Below, piece after piece: positions 36,589 through 45,855 of a stretch of 64,000 bases of DNA. A model generated the notes under the pieces. The model saw nothing but the letters and a program-made list of their open reading frames with translations. It was not told the origin of the DNA and did no database searches. The translations under genes and the position numbers were made by a program. The stretch lies in contig JADJJH010000003.1 in assembly GCA_016706595.1 (NCBI GenBank), positions 248,001 through 312,000 on the forward strand. The letters run 5' to 3'. The number at the start of each line of letters is the position of its first letter. Within the stretch, counting starts at the first letter, position 1. This DNA is from Bacteroidota bacterium (lineage in GTDB: Bacteria > Bacteroidota > Bacteroidia > Chitinophagales > Chitinophagaceae).

Positions 36589-36596
36589 AAATGTAA
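36589..36596 (-). promoter_or_regulatory. Possible -7 box of the BLUF gene
   Basis: TACATTTA on the minus strand differs from TAnnTTTG in one base. It lies five bases before the ATG, which would give a nearly leaderless mRNA. Confidence 0.3.
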
Positions 36597-36656
36597 AAAT
36601 CAAGTTGAATTAATTGTATTGTAAAAAGCAATCTGTCATAAACAAAGCAATTTGAT

Positions 36657-36735
36657 TCAAATCTTCAATTTTCAGTTAGTAATTTCCAATTCTTCAATTT
36701 TCAATCTTCAATTTTCAATCTTCAGTTTTCAATTA
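36657..36735. repeat. TCTTCAAT/TTTTCAAT low-complexity tract
   Basis: Irregular repetition of CTTCAATTTTCAAT-like words in the gap between the BLUF gene and the next minus-strand gene. It resembles the tract at 33333-33392. Confidence 0.55.
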
Positions 36736-36783
36736 GGAATTAGCAGTTCTAAAAGATTATTTGGAGAAACTATCCATTTAAAC

Positions 36784-38745
36784 CTAATAATCCTCAACAA
36801 TTAAAATGTCAATTCTATCATAAGCGCCTTCCTCATAACTTAATCTCATCTCTTGTTTTTGAAACATGTAATTAAAGCGAATGCCGCCATCAAACAATCT
36901 TTTCTTTATAAGATTAATTTTCAATTGTGCATCCTTGGCTTCTTGTGTTTGCTCAGCAATTTTTGTAGAATCACTTGTAAAGTAATGAGCCGTTAAATAT
37001 ACCTTCACATCTGCACTATCATCTGCCCATGCAGGCCAATGTGTGAGTAAAGTATCCAATTGAAACAATGAAAGACTATCTATTTTAAAATGGGTACTAT
37101 CCATTCGAACTACACTATTATATAAAGTATCTTTTAAGCCGGGTTGCCGCAACTTGATATCCATAGGTAATATATCAGGTAATAAATCATTAGTAAGTTT
37201 CAGGGTTTTATAATACGGTCGGTACCCATCTTCAATAACCGAAATTAAATAGGTTTTACCCATTTGTAAGGCTTGCGAATAACTAGCATCGCCTTCATTA
37301 CTATTTTGTTCGCCTATGCTCGTATTATTAAAAGTATACGTGAAATAAATCGGCCGATCGTGCAATTTAGTTTTGTAATATTTATCAATGACAAAGCCCT
37401 TCACACATAAAGTTGCCACCGGTTGTATAGCAGGGTAGGTGTCAAATTCATAAATATCCAATCCCCCTTTCGTATCATTCCGATCGGAGGCACAATAGGC
37501 TTTGGTGCCTTTTGCATTGACAACTAAAGATCCGTCAAATTTTTCGGTATTGATAGGCGCTCCTAAATTGATTGGTTTTTTCCATGTTCCGTTTTTATTT
37601 CTTCGGCTGATAAATAAATCAGTCGAACCTAATCCGGGATGCCCATCGCTACCAAAATATAAGGTTTCATTATCTGGATGAATAAACGGTGAAGTTTCAT
37701 CTTTTATAGTATTAATTGCCGGACCAAGATTAATAGGTTTGGTCCAATAATTATTTTCGAATCGCGAAACCCAAATATCCATTCCACCATAACCACCATC
37801 GCGATTACTTACAAAATACAAATCTTTATTATCACTACTTATACAAGGTTGTCCTTCGTAAGCTGTAGTATTTAAAGTGAATCCGAAATATTGTGGCGAA
37901 CTCCAAACACTATCTGCGGTATAACTAAAAACTAAGTCGCAACCCCCACCAACAATGCCGTCCGGACTTGGCATATCACATCTTGTATAAAATAAATAAT
38001 GTCCGTCGGCACTTAGTTTAGCACAACCATCAGGCATGCCGGTATTTGGCGGGTAGCCAAGGTTTTTGGCTTTCAACCAATTTCCTGAACTGTCTTTTTG
38101 GGCAATAAAGAAATCTTCATTTCCATCAACACGGCGAGTAAATACCATGGTGTTTCCATCCAAACTCAAGGATGGTAAATATTCATGTTCTAGACTATTG
38201 ATACTATCACCCATATTCAAAAGTTCGATACCCGGAACCGGCGTTTTGTCGGCATAATCTTTCATGGCATATTTCAACCTTTGTGCTTCAATACGATTTT
38301 TCTTTTTGCCTTCAACTTCCGAAACCGATAGTCGATTCATGATTAAAACTGCCATTTCAACGTCACCATTGCTATTCATTTTATTGGCTAAATAGGTCAT
38401 GGGGGCATAGGCTTCATTCGGGTTTAAATCGATAGCTTTATTGGCATAATATATCGTTCGAGATTTGTCTTTTTTTAAATAATAAAGTTCCGATAGACGA
38501 ACATAGGACCTGATATATTTTGGATATTTAGATTGAACCTCTTCATAGCATTGAATCGCTTTACTGAGTTTACCTTTTTGTAATAAGTTTTCACATTCAC
38601 TAAATCCGCTTCTAAATTGTTTAAACGTATCAATCGAACTTTGCGCTTGGCAGTGCAGGGCACACAAAAGCAGTAACCAAACCAAGGTATATTTTGGGTA
38701 TCGGCAAACTGCAATAATGTGTCGAATAGGCGACGCTCCGTTCAT
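36784..38745 (-). CDS. TPR/PD40-propeller envelope protein with degenerate OmpA-like C-terminus
   Basis: 653 residues from the ATG. Signal segment (VWLLLLCALHCQAQ), TPR helices (about 40-135), a PD40 propeller (about 165-430; LSLDGNTMVFTRR, NKDLYFVSNRDGGYGGMDIW, NETLYFGSDGHPGLGSTDLF), then a regulatory-like beta domain (about 440-530). The last 110 residues have the size and strand-helix order of OmpA_C but lack the NX2LSX2RAX2V peptidoglycan motif. It is thus a relative of the PorE-like protein at 31089 that may have lost wall binding. It is divergent from rimM. Confidence 0.8.
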   Translation of the reverse strand: MNGASPIRHIIAVCRYPKYTLVWLLLLCALHCQAQSSIDTFKQFRSGFSECENLLQKGKLSKAIQCYEEVQSKYPKYIRSYVRLSELYYLKKDKSRTIYYANKAIDLNPNEAYAPMTYLANKMNSNGDVEMAVLIMNRLSVSEVEGKKKNRIEAQRLKYAMKDYADKTPVPGIELLNMGDSINSLEHEYLPSLSLDGNTMVFTRRVDGNEDFFIAQKDSSGNWLKAKNLGYPPNTGMPDGCAKLSADGHYLFYTRCDMPSPDGIVGGGCDLVFSYTADSVWSSPQYFGFTLNTTAYEGQPCISSDNKDLYFVSNRDGGYGGMDIWVSRFENNYWTKPINLGPAINTIKDETSPFIHPDNETLYFGSDGHPGLGSTDLFISRRNKNGTWKKPINLGAPINTEKFDGSLVVNAKGTKAYCASDRNDTKGGLDIYEFDTYPAIQPVATLCVKGFVIDKYYKTKLHDRPIYFTYTFNNTSIGEQNSNEGDASYSQALQMGKTYLISVIEDGYRPYYKTLKLTNDLLPDILPMDIKLRQPGLKDTLYNSVVRMDSTHFKIDSLSLFQLDTLLTHWPAWADDSADVKVYLTAHYFTSDSTKIAEQTQEAKDAQLKINLIKKRLFDGGIRFNYMFQKQEMRLSYEEGAYDRIDILIVEDY

Positions 38746-38836
38746 CTTCAGGTACACGCTTGGGGCTGCAAAATACAAATATTTTACTTTGTTACTTCAG
38801 AACAATAAGTTATAAAGTGGTTCGGCAAATTGCCTT

Positions 38837-38844
38837 TATATTTG
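38837..38844 (+). promoter_or_regulatory. Probable -7 box of rimM-trmD
   Basis: TATATTTG matches TAnnTTTG and lies 16 bases before the rimM ATG. Confidence 0.5.
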
Positions 38845-38860
38845 CCCTCTCTATATAGCT

Positions 38861-39361
38861 ATGCAACAAATCGGAAAAATAACGGGTGCACATGGTGTTC
38901 ATGGTGAAATTTCTTTCATACATCAGCTTCAAACTAAAACCAGATTTAATCAATGGGACTGTTTGATGGTGGAATTAAATCCGGGAAGTTTTATTCCGTT
39001 TTTTATTGAAAGCATTAAATCTATTGCCGATGATGAATGTATTTGTAAACTCGAAGAAATTCATTCGCGCGAAGAAGCCAAAGTATTAGGTGGGAAAAAT
39101 ATTTATGCTTCACCCAATTATAATATCCAATTAAAAGTTGAGAATAATTTAAGCAAGTATAAAGGCTATATTATTTATAGCAACGAGCAAAAAATTGGTG
39201 AAGTAATAGATACCGTTGAAGGCAATATGAATGATATGTTTTTGGTGGATTACCAAGGAAAAGAAATTTTATTGCCGGCACAAAAAGAATTGATGTTGAC
39301 CATAAACACAAACAACAAAACAATTGACATGCATATCCCTGAAGGTTTGCTTGATTTATAA
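38861..39361 (+). CDS. rimM: 16S rRNA processing protein RimM
   Basis: Ribosome maturation factor that assists assembly of the 30S head, 166 residues. The N-terminal RimM domain begins QIGKITGAHGVHGEI, and the PRC-barrel-like half carries the NDMFLVDYQGKEILLPA segment. The gene precedes trmD by 10 bases, the usual pairing in bacteria. The neighbours rpsP and rplS, often joined to this pair, are not here. Confidence 0.93.
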   Translation: MQQIGKITGAHGVHGEISFIHQLQTKTRFNQWDCLMVELNPGSFIPFFIESIKSIADDECICKLEEIHSREEAKVLGGKNIYASPNYNIQLKVENNLSKYKGYIIYSNEQKIGEVIDTVEGNMNDMFLVDYQGKEILLPAQKELMLTINTNNKTIDMHIPEGLLDL

Positions 39362-39371
39362 TTCGATTTTT

Positions 39372-40046
39372 ATGCACATTGATATCATTACCGTTTTGCC
39401 CGAATTACTTGAAAGTCCGCTTAACCATTCTATTATGAAACGCGCTAAGGAAAAAGGACTTCTACACATTCATGTTCATCAACTTCGCGACTATGCAATT
39501 AATAAGTACGGACAAGTTGATGATACCCAATATGGTGGTGGCGCAGGTATGGTAATGATGTGCGAGCCTTTGGCAAGATGTATAGAAAAATTAAAGGATG
39601 AAAGAACTTATGATGAAATTATTTATCTCACGCCTGATGGTGTAAATTTTCATCAACGTATAGCGAATATGCTTTCGATGAAACAAAATTTGCTGTTGAT
39701 TTGCGGTCATTATAAAGGCATCGATCAACGTATTCGTGATAAGTATGTTACCCTTGAAATTTCGATAGGAGATTATGTACTGAGTGGTGGCGAATTGGCA
39801 GCCGCTATTTTAGTGGATAGCATTGGCCGCTTAATACCCGGTGTTTTAAATGATGAAACCTCGGCACTTACCGATTCGCACCAAGATGGATTATTAGCAC
39901 CACCAGTGTATACCCGTCCAGCAAATTTTGAAGGCATGGAAGTGCCTGAGATATTACTGAATGGAAATTTTAAATTGATTGAAGAGTGGCGTCATGAGCA
40001 ATCGGTATTGAGAACGCAAGAGCGTAGGCCGGATTTAATGGAATGA
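39372..40046 (+). CDS. trmD: tRNA (guanine37-N1)-methyltransferase TrmD
   Basis: SPOUT-class enzyme that methylates G37 of tRNAs, 225 residues from ATG 39372. The trefoil-knot SAM site is visible: YLTPDGVNFHQ, LLICGHYKGIDQRI and ISIGDYVLSGGELAA. NDETSALTDSHQDGLLAPPVYTRP is the usual linker segment. A longer reading from 39324 would overlap rimM and lacks homology at the added residues. Confidence 0.96.
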   Translation: MHIDIITVLPELLESPLNHSIMKRAKEKGLLHIHVHQLRDYAINKYGQVDDTQYGGGAGMVMMCEPLARCIEKLKDERTYDEIIYLTPDGVNFHQRIANMLSMKQNLLLICGHYKGIDQRIRDKYVTLEISIGDYVLSGGELAAAILVDSIGRLIPGVLNDETSALTDSHQDGLLAPPVYTRPANFEGMEVPEILLNGNFKLIEEWRHEQSVLRTQERRPDLME

Positions 40047-40218
40047 AATGTAAAGTAATAAGCTTGGTGAAAATGGATACTAGTAAATTTGATAAATCGT
40101 TCTGATTTTTCTTTCTGCGGGCCTTATAAACTGGTTCTCGAACTTATCAGTCAGCTGTCTGGGTAAAATAAAAGATGTAGTTTAGCAAAATAGCTTCATT
40201 AAATTGGTGATTCTATTT

Positions 40219-40226
40219 TATTTTTG
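40219..40226 (+). promoter_or_regulatory. Probable -7 box of lutB
   Basis: TATTTTTG fits TAnnTTTG and lies 24 bases before the lutB ATG. Confidence 0.45.
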
Positions 40227-40250
40227 AATGCACGCAACTAACTACACTCC

Positions 40251-41636
40251 ATGAGTAACCCCACATTAAAAAAGACCTTTCTAAACAAAAGCGAAATCAA
40301 AGCCCTTGATATTGAACATAAGCGTAAACTCACCTTCAATATTGGTAAGTATAACGAAACGGTGATAAAAGGGAAGCAACAATTTTCGGATTTAGACAAT
40401 GCACGAAAAAAGGCTAAAAATATTAAGTGGCGTGCGATTGAACATCTTGATAAATATTTAATTGAGTTTGAACAAAATTTTACCCGTAATGGCGGTAAAG
40501 TTATTTGGGCACAAGATGCTGCCGAAGCCAATCAAGCGGTTCTTGAAATTTGCAAAGCACATGAAGCGGTTCAAGTGGTGAAAAGCAAAAGCATGGTAAC
40601 CGAAGAAATTCATTTGAATGATTTTTTAGAGAAACATCAAATTGAAAGTGTTGAAACCGACTTAGGCGAATATATTCAACAGCTTGATGGCGAAGCCCCT
40701 TACCATATTGTTACGCCTGCCATGCATAAAAGCAAAGAAGATTGTGCTCGTGTGTTTCATGAAAAATTAGGTACCGAACCCAATTTGTCGCCTAGTGAAA
40801 TTACCTTAATTGCCCGTCAAAAATTGCGCGAAAAATATACAAGTGCAGGTATTGGTGTAACCGGCGGAAATTTTTTGATAGCCGATATTGGCGCAGTTTG
40901 TGTTACCGAAAATGAAGGCAATGGAAGACTCACGACTGCGTTTCCAAAAGTACATATTGCGATTGTAGGTATCGAAAAGATGTTGCCTTCGGTGCAAGAT
41001 CTCAATTTGTTTTGGCCCTTATTATCAACCTATGGTACCGGACAAAATGTAACGGTTTACAATTCGATTTTTACCGGTGCAAGAAATGCAAATGAAAGTG
41101 ATGGCCCCAAAGAGATGTATGTGATCTTGCTCGATAATGGACGTACTAATTTATTAGCCGATCCCAATGTGCGCGAAAGCATGTATTGTATTCGTTGTGG
41201 TTCGTGCTTAAATGCTTGTCCGGTGTATAAAAATATTGGCGGTCATACTTATGGTTCAACTTACAGTGGTCCTATTGGCTCAGTAATAACACCTCACATG
41301 AAAGATTTTAATGAGTTTAATCACTTAAGTTATGCATCAACATTGTGTGGTAATTGTACAGAGGTTTGTCCACTTAAAATCAATTTACACAATATGCTGC
41401 ATTATAATCGCACATTGAAAATTAAAAAGTACGATACAGATTTTAGTGAAAATGCAGCTTGGAAACTATGGAAGTTAGCCATGACACATCGTAGCATGGT
41501 GGATTTAGCAGGTGCCGGAATGAAAACCAAAGTAGTGAATAGTTTATTTAAAGATAGTTGGGGTAAGCGTCGAGATGGATTGGTTTTTCATAAGTCGTTT
41601 AAACAACTTTGGAAGGAAAGAGAAAATGCCGAATGA
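40251..41636 (+). CDS. lutB: LutB-type iron-sulfur protein (LUD domain, L-lactate utilisation)
   Basis: 461 residues. The N-terminal LUD domain (about 60-290; VVKSKSMVTEEIHLNDFLE, GVTGGNFLIADIGAVCVTENEGN) is followed by two 4Fe-4S motifs, CIRCGSCLNACPVY (about 310-325) and CGNCTEVCPLKI (about 364-375). LutB works with LutA and LutC to oxidise L-lactate to pyruvate. Neither is present in the window, so they are elsewhere or another electron-transfer role applies. The stop overlaps the next gene's ATG. Confidence 0.88.
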   Translation: MSNPTLKKTFLNKSEIKALDIEHKRKLTFNIGKYNETVIKGKQQFSDLDNARKKAKNIKWRAIEHLDKYLIEFEQNFTRNGGKVIWAQDAAEANQAVLEICKAHEAVQVVKSKSMVTEEIHLNDFLEKHQIESVETDLGEYIQQLDGEAPYHIVTPAMHKSKEDCARVFHEKLGTEPNLSPSEITLIARQKLREKYTSAGIGVTGGNFLIADIGAVCVTENEGNGRLTTAFPKVHIAIVGIEKMLPSVQDLNLFWPLLSTYGTGQNVTVYNSIFTGARNANESDGPKEMYVILLDNGRTNLLADPNVRESMYCIRCGSCLNACPVYKNIGGHTYGSTYSGPIGSVITPHMKDFNEFNHLSYASTLCGNCTEVCPLKINLHNMLHYNRTLKIKKYDTDFSENAAWKLWKLAMTHRSMVDLAGAGMKTKVVNSLFKDSWGKRRDGLVFHKSFKQLWKERENAE

Positions 41637-42946
41637 GTAACAAGTCATCATTAGTTATTTATTGCGAGCATCAAAGTGCACGTTTCAACTATATCACAAA
41701 ATTTATTTTCGAAGAGGTTTTAGGGTTGAAATTAGAAATAAGTAGTGATGTACACTCTCTAGAAAAATCAATTGCCTTTAAATTAAATTATTCTCAAAAT
41801 CAAGTTCCAAATGCTGATTTACATATTAAGCCACATGGATTATTAAATGAAAGCACGATTCATGAACAGCAAATTGAGATGGGGATTTGGCGAGAATTGC
41901 CTTGTTTTTTTTTACAAGAAACTACAGAAATCCCATTCGATATTTTTTCTGCTGCATTTTATTTGATAAGCAGATACGAAGAGTATTTGCCATATGAGGC
42001 AGATTTGTATCATCGATTTCCACACGAAAAAAGTTTAGCTTTTCGCAAAGGGTTTTTACAAATACCATTGCTTGATGCATGGATATATGAATTGAAAGAG
42101 TGCATGAAAAGCAAAATACCTTCTTTGCAGTTTACAGAAATGCATGCGAAGTTGATTCCTACTTATGATATTGATATTGCGTATAGTTATTTGGGGAAAG
42201 GATTGATTAGAAATATAGGTGGTGCTTTTCGCGATTTGATTTTCGGAAGATGGGGAATTTTTAAAGAACGACTTGCCGTATTATTTAGTAAGCAAAACGA
42301 CCCATTTGATTCATACGAATTCTTAGATACTTTGCATGAAAAGTATCAATTACAACCTATCTATTTTATTTTACTTGGAAAGGGTGGGGAGTATGATAAA
42401 AACTTGTCGCCGAGTTCGGCATGCATGCAAAAATTGATAAGTGAATTACAACAGAAGTATGTGATTGGTATTCATCCTTCTTTTAAAAGCCATGATGATG
42501 TAGAAATATTAAGGAATGAAATAGATAGTTTAGGAAGTACGAAAAGTCGACAACATTATATTCGGTTTTCTTTGCCTACAACATTTAGAAATTTAATTTC
42601 TTGTGGTATTCGTGATGATTATTCTATGGGTTATGGAAGTATCAATGGGTTTCGAGCGAGTACTTCATATACACATAATTGGTTTGATCTTGAACAAAAC
42701 GAATCAACAAATTTAAATCTGCATCCTTTTTGTTTTATGGAATGCAATTCTTTTTTCGAACAGCGTTATTCATCAACGCAAGCTCTTGATGAAATGCTAC
42801 ATTATCACGCTCAAATACAAAAAGTAGGCGGTAACTATATTATGATATGGCATAATTTTTCTTTGGGCAGCGATAGATTATGGAAAGGATGGAAAAAGGT
42901 ATATGAGTCTATTATTGAGATGGTCTCAGACAAGAAAAATAAATGA
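41633..42946 (+). CDS. Polysaccharide-deacetylase-like protein of Bacteroidota
   Basis: 437 residues from an ATG that overlaps the lutB stop by four bases. The fold hints come from motifs rather than overall similarity: PTYDIDIAYSY (a D-x-D pair near residue 180), IGIHPSFKSHDD (His), RFSLPTTFRNLISCGIRDDYSMGYGS and NGFRASTSYTHNWFDLE. These fit a distant NodB-type deacetylase group found in Bacteroidota glycan loci. Catalysis is inferred, not shown. Coupling to lutB is unexpected and may only reflect gene packing. Confidence 0.68.
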   Translation: MSNKSSLVIYCEHQSARFNYITKFIFEEVLGLKLEISSDVHSLEKSIAFKLNYSQNQVPNADLHIKPHGLLNESTIHEQQIEMGIWRELPCFFLQETTEIPFDIFSAAFYLISRYEEYLPYEADLYHRFPHEKSLAFRKGFLQIPLLDAWIYELKECMKSKIPSLQFTEMHAKLIPTYDIDIAYSYLGKGLIRNIGGAFRDLIFGRWGIFKERLAVLFSKQNDPFDSYEFLDTLHEKYQLQPIYFILLGKGGEYDKNLSPSSACMQKLISELQQKYVIGIHPSFKSHDDVEILRNEIDSLGSTKSRQHYIRFSLPTTFRNLISCGIRDDYSMGYGSINGFRASTSYTHNWFDLEQNESTNLNLHPFCFMECNSFFEQRYSSTQALDEMLHYHAQIQKVGGNYIMIWHNFSLGSDRLWKGWKKVYESIIEMVSDKKNK

Positions 42947-42957
42947 GGTAATTTATT

Positions 42958-43716
42958 TTACTTCCATTCTTTCAGCAATTTCTGGCAAGAGGCTTTGATA
43001 GATGCATCATCTTGAAATCGTTCATGTAAACTAACCGCTAGCTTCAATGTTTCTTTGGCTTTTTCTACTTGATCATTTTTATGATATGAAATGCCTAGGT
43101 CAAGTAAATTCATGATAAAAGTTCCATCCAAACTTTTACATTTTTCGTAGCACTTGATGGCTGTTTTATTATCGCCAGGGGGTAAGCCTCCAAATAATAT
43201 TTTAGCTGCACCGCGTTCTGCAAAATTTAAATTAGAAACTTCGTAATTATACTTGCCTAATACATGCCAAGCACTCGAGTTCTTGGGGTCAATTTTTATA
43301 GCGTGGTCGGCATATTTTTTAATATCACGCGAAGCCGCCACCTTATCCTTCGATCCTGATATCATTGCCATTCTGCCCATGGCAACTGCCATTACGTAGT
43401 TTGCTCGTGAGCTATTTGCATTGAGTTTCAGTGCTTGTTCAGCAAATAGTTTTGCGGTATTAAAAAACGCCTTTTTCTTAGAATCTTCTTTTTCTCGATT
43501 TCCAACCCCCGAACACATGAAACTTGCACCACAAAGTGCTTCTACATTGTTTTTATCGATTAATAAAGCCAGCTTATACTTTTCTAAGGCTGCCATTTCG
43601 TTTTTTGCTTGCTCCATTTTTTTAGCTTGACTAACATAATCATTAGCAGATTGTGCTATAGTCATTAAACAGCTAAATAAAATACTAACTAATAATGTAA
43701 CAAACAGACGTTTCAT
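42958..43716 (-). CDS. Secreted TPR-repeat protein
   Basis: 252 residues from the ATG (a TTG three codons upstream is possible). Signal peptide MKRLFVTLLVSILFSCLMTI ends near AQS. Helical TPR-like repeats follow: YVSQAKKMEQAKNEMAALEKYKLAL, AEQALKLNANSSRANYVMAVAMG, HAIKIDPKNSSAWHVLGKYNYEVS and AIKCYEKCKSLDG. The pattern resembles the RMD-type (regulator of microtubule dynamics-like) TPR family found in bacteria, function unknown. It converges with the deacetylase-like gene with an 11-base gap. Confidence 0.7.
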   Translation of the reverse strand: MKRLFVTLLVSILFSCLMTIAQSANDYVSQAKKMEQAKNEMAALEKYKLALLIDKNNVEALCGASFMCSGVGNREKEDSKKKAFFNTAKLFAEQALKLNANSSRANYVMAVAMGRMAMISGSKDKVAASRDIKKYADHAIKIDPKNSSAWHVLGKYNYEVSNLNFAERGAAKILFGGLPPGDNKTAIKCYEKCKSLDGTFIMNLLDLGISYHKNDQVEKAKETLKLAVSLHERFQDDASIKASCQKLLKEWK

Positions 43717-43754
43717 CGGTATCAATTTGAGATTATAGAATGAAGACCGATTAT

Positions 43755-45779
43755 TTATTTCACTAACAGAACAGTTCCTTGTTTTTTAATTCGTTTACCA
43801 TTATTACAAAGTCCGTCTATCATCCAAACGTAATTATCAGGTGCTACTTCGATATTATTAAAAGTGCCATCCCATTTTTTGTTTGGATCCTTGGTTTCAA
43901 AAATTAATTGTCCCCAACGATTATAAATTCTGAAGTACTCAAGTTTGGTAATATTGTGATTCAATAATCCAAAGTTTCTGTTTACGGCTAAATCACTTAC
44001 CGGATTAAATGCATTGGGTAAATGAATATCTGTACATTCTGTTTTTACAAATACAGTATCTTTTGCAAAACAAGTTGTGCTATCATTGGTTACCGTTACA
44101 ATATACATTTCAACATCTAACGGTGTACAAGTAGGGTGTGCAGCCGTTGGGTTATCTAAATACGTAAACGGCAGCCATAAGTAAGAATACTCTTGTCCGG
44201 TTGAAATTTGCGGTCCACCTAAAACTGTATAAGCACCATCAGCCACAAATCTATCAACGCCAGCATCAGCAACCACACGACTCACTTTAACCATTACTGA
44301 AGAATCATAAGCACATCCACCACCGGCGGTAAATTCAAGATGAACATGATATCGATAATCTTCACGAGGATAAATAAAAATTGAGGTGGTATCGTAATTA
44401 GGTAATGCATTATAAACCGGATCCCACAAGTTGTAATATAATCCAGGTCCGTTCACTACTAATAAGATGGTATCGCCTTGACAAATCAACGTATCATTAT
44501 TGATTTCGATAACCGGTTTTGGCAACACACGAATCAGTTTGCAATCTACCTGCATAGTTGGCAAGCCTTCATCAGAAGCAAAATATACATTGTATAAACC
44601 AGGCGTTGAGTAGGTTACAGGAGGAGGTGTTTGTAATGTGGAAGTGGGAGGTGCAGAAGCCGAACAACTATTGTATTCTAATCGCGATATTGAATTGCTA
44701 GTATTATTACTTGTGAAAGCAAAAACATTGTCACGGTCGCGAATAAAACGAGTTAAATAACGTGGTGCACTTAATCCTGCGAAATTCCCCAAATCGGCAG
44801 CCACAGGGATATTACTGATACTTCCATTGAAAGTTAGCAAGGTCATGGTATTGCTATTTTCGTTAGTTACATAGCCATAATATGCGCCACAATCTTTGAT
44901 GATAGAAATATCTCGAGGTGCATCAAACAAGCCACCCGGATTTCCTAAGTCGTTATCGACAGCTGCGTTTAATAGTGACGTGCCAAAATCAAGTCGACTT
45001 AATTTTTGGCTCAAACGATTCACTACAAATAAGTGCCAATTCGTTCCATCGAACACTGGCCATAAGCCGGTAGGAAATGCTAAGCTACCCGGATTGCCTA
45101 AATTTACAACTGCTGGTACTCCGGTAATGGTAGCACCAAAATCTAAACGAATTAAGTTTCCTGTAAAGCCATTATTCGTAAATGCATACCAATTTCCTGC
45201 TTCATTAAAAACAAATAAATCTTGAGGGTTGAGTAATAATCCACCTAAATTTCCTAAATCTACCAAGGTTGGAATGTTGGTTAAGCTATTTCCAAAATCC
45301 AATCGCACAATATCTGAGTTTGCAGCTGTACTTCCACCGGTAATAAAGCCGTACCAATTACCTCCAGTATTTACCAATTCAAAACCTTTGGCATTTACAG
45401 GTACGCCATTTGAGAAATCGCCCAAGTTGGTGGCTAAAGGCACATTCGATAAGCTGTTTCCAAAATCGTAACGAATAATATCGCGAGGTGCATTGGTATT
45501 TACAACGAACACAAAGTAATTATTTCCTTGTTTTGCCATTGAGATCGACGATGGGGAACTCAATCCGGTACCCGCAGCAATGCTACTTCCTGTTGGGATA
45601 TTATTCAAATACGCCGAACAAAATCCCCAATAGTAAGTCGAGGCGTTTGTAACCGTAGTTGTTAACTGTAATTGATTCTCGGCACAGAGTGTATCCGGAC
45701 CTAAAATCAACTGGGCAGTCGACTGTTTTGTTACGAAAATAGAGAGGGTGAATAGTAAAATTAGTTGTATTCGTTTCAT
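43755..45779 (-). CDS. Secreted propeller-like protein with gliding-motility C-terminal (T9SS type B) domain
   Basis: 674 residues. Signal peptide MKRIQLILLFTLSIFVTKQS ends near TAQ. About six repeats of roughly 48 residues (about 55-370) share a RLDFGxSLxNxPxxxDLGN pattern, consistent with blades of a beta-propeller. An Ig/PKD-like part (about 370-590) follows. The end carries PNAFNPVSDLAVN, YFRIYNRWGQLIFET, KWDGTFNN and DNYVWMIDG, the CHU_C type B sorting signature. It is probably a T9SS substrate on the surface. No SprF gene is adjacent, unlike the 27060 locus. Confidence 0.82.
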   Translation of the reverse strand: MKRIQLILLFTLSIFVTKQSTAQLILGPDTLCAENQLQLTTTVTNASTYYWGFCSAYLNNIPTGSSIAAGTGLSSPSSISMAKQGNNYFVFVVNTNAPRDIIRYDFGNSLSNVPLATNLGDFSNGVPVNAKGFELVNTGGNWYGFITGGSTAANSDIVRLDFGNSLTNIPTLVDLGNLGGLLLNPQDLFVFNEAGNWYAFTNNGFTGNLIRLDFGATITGVPAVVNLGNPGSLAFPTGLWPVFDGTNWHLFVVNRLSQKLSRLDFGTSLLNAAVDNDLGNPGGLFDAPRDISIIKDCGAYYGYVTNENSNTMTLLTFNGSISNIPVAADLGNFAGLSAPRYLTRFIRDRDNVFAFTSNNTSNSISRLEYNSCSASAPPTSTLQTPPPVTYSTPGLYNVYFASDEGLPTMQVDCKLIRVLPKPVIEINNDTLICQGDTILLVVNGPGLYYNLWDPVYNALPNYDTTSIFIYPREDYRYHVHLEFTAGGGCAYDSSVMVKVSRVVADAGVDRFVADGAYTVLGGPQISTGQEYSYLWLPFTYLDNPTAAHPTCTPLDVEMYIVTVTNDSTTCFAKDTVFVKTECTDIHLPNAFNPVSDLAVNRNFGLLNHNITKLEYFRIYNRWGQLIFETKDPNKKWDGTFNNIEVAPDNYVWMIDGLCNNGKRIKKQGTVLLVK

Positions 45780-45855
45780 ATCTGTCTGTAAAGTGACCAA
45801 ATTTAATTCGCTAATATAAACATAAGCTTCGAAATACTAAATATTATCTTCAATA

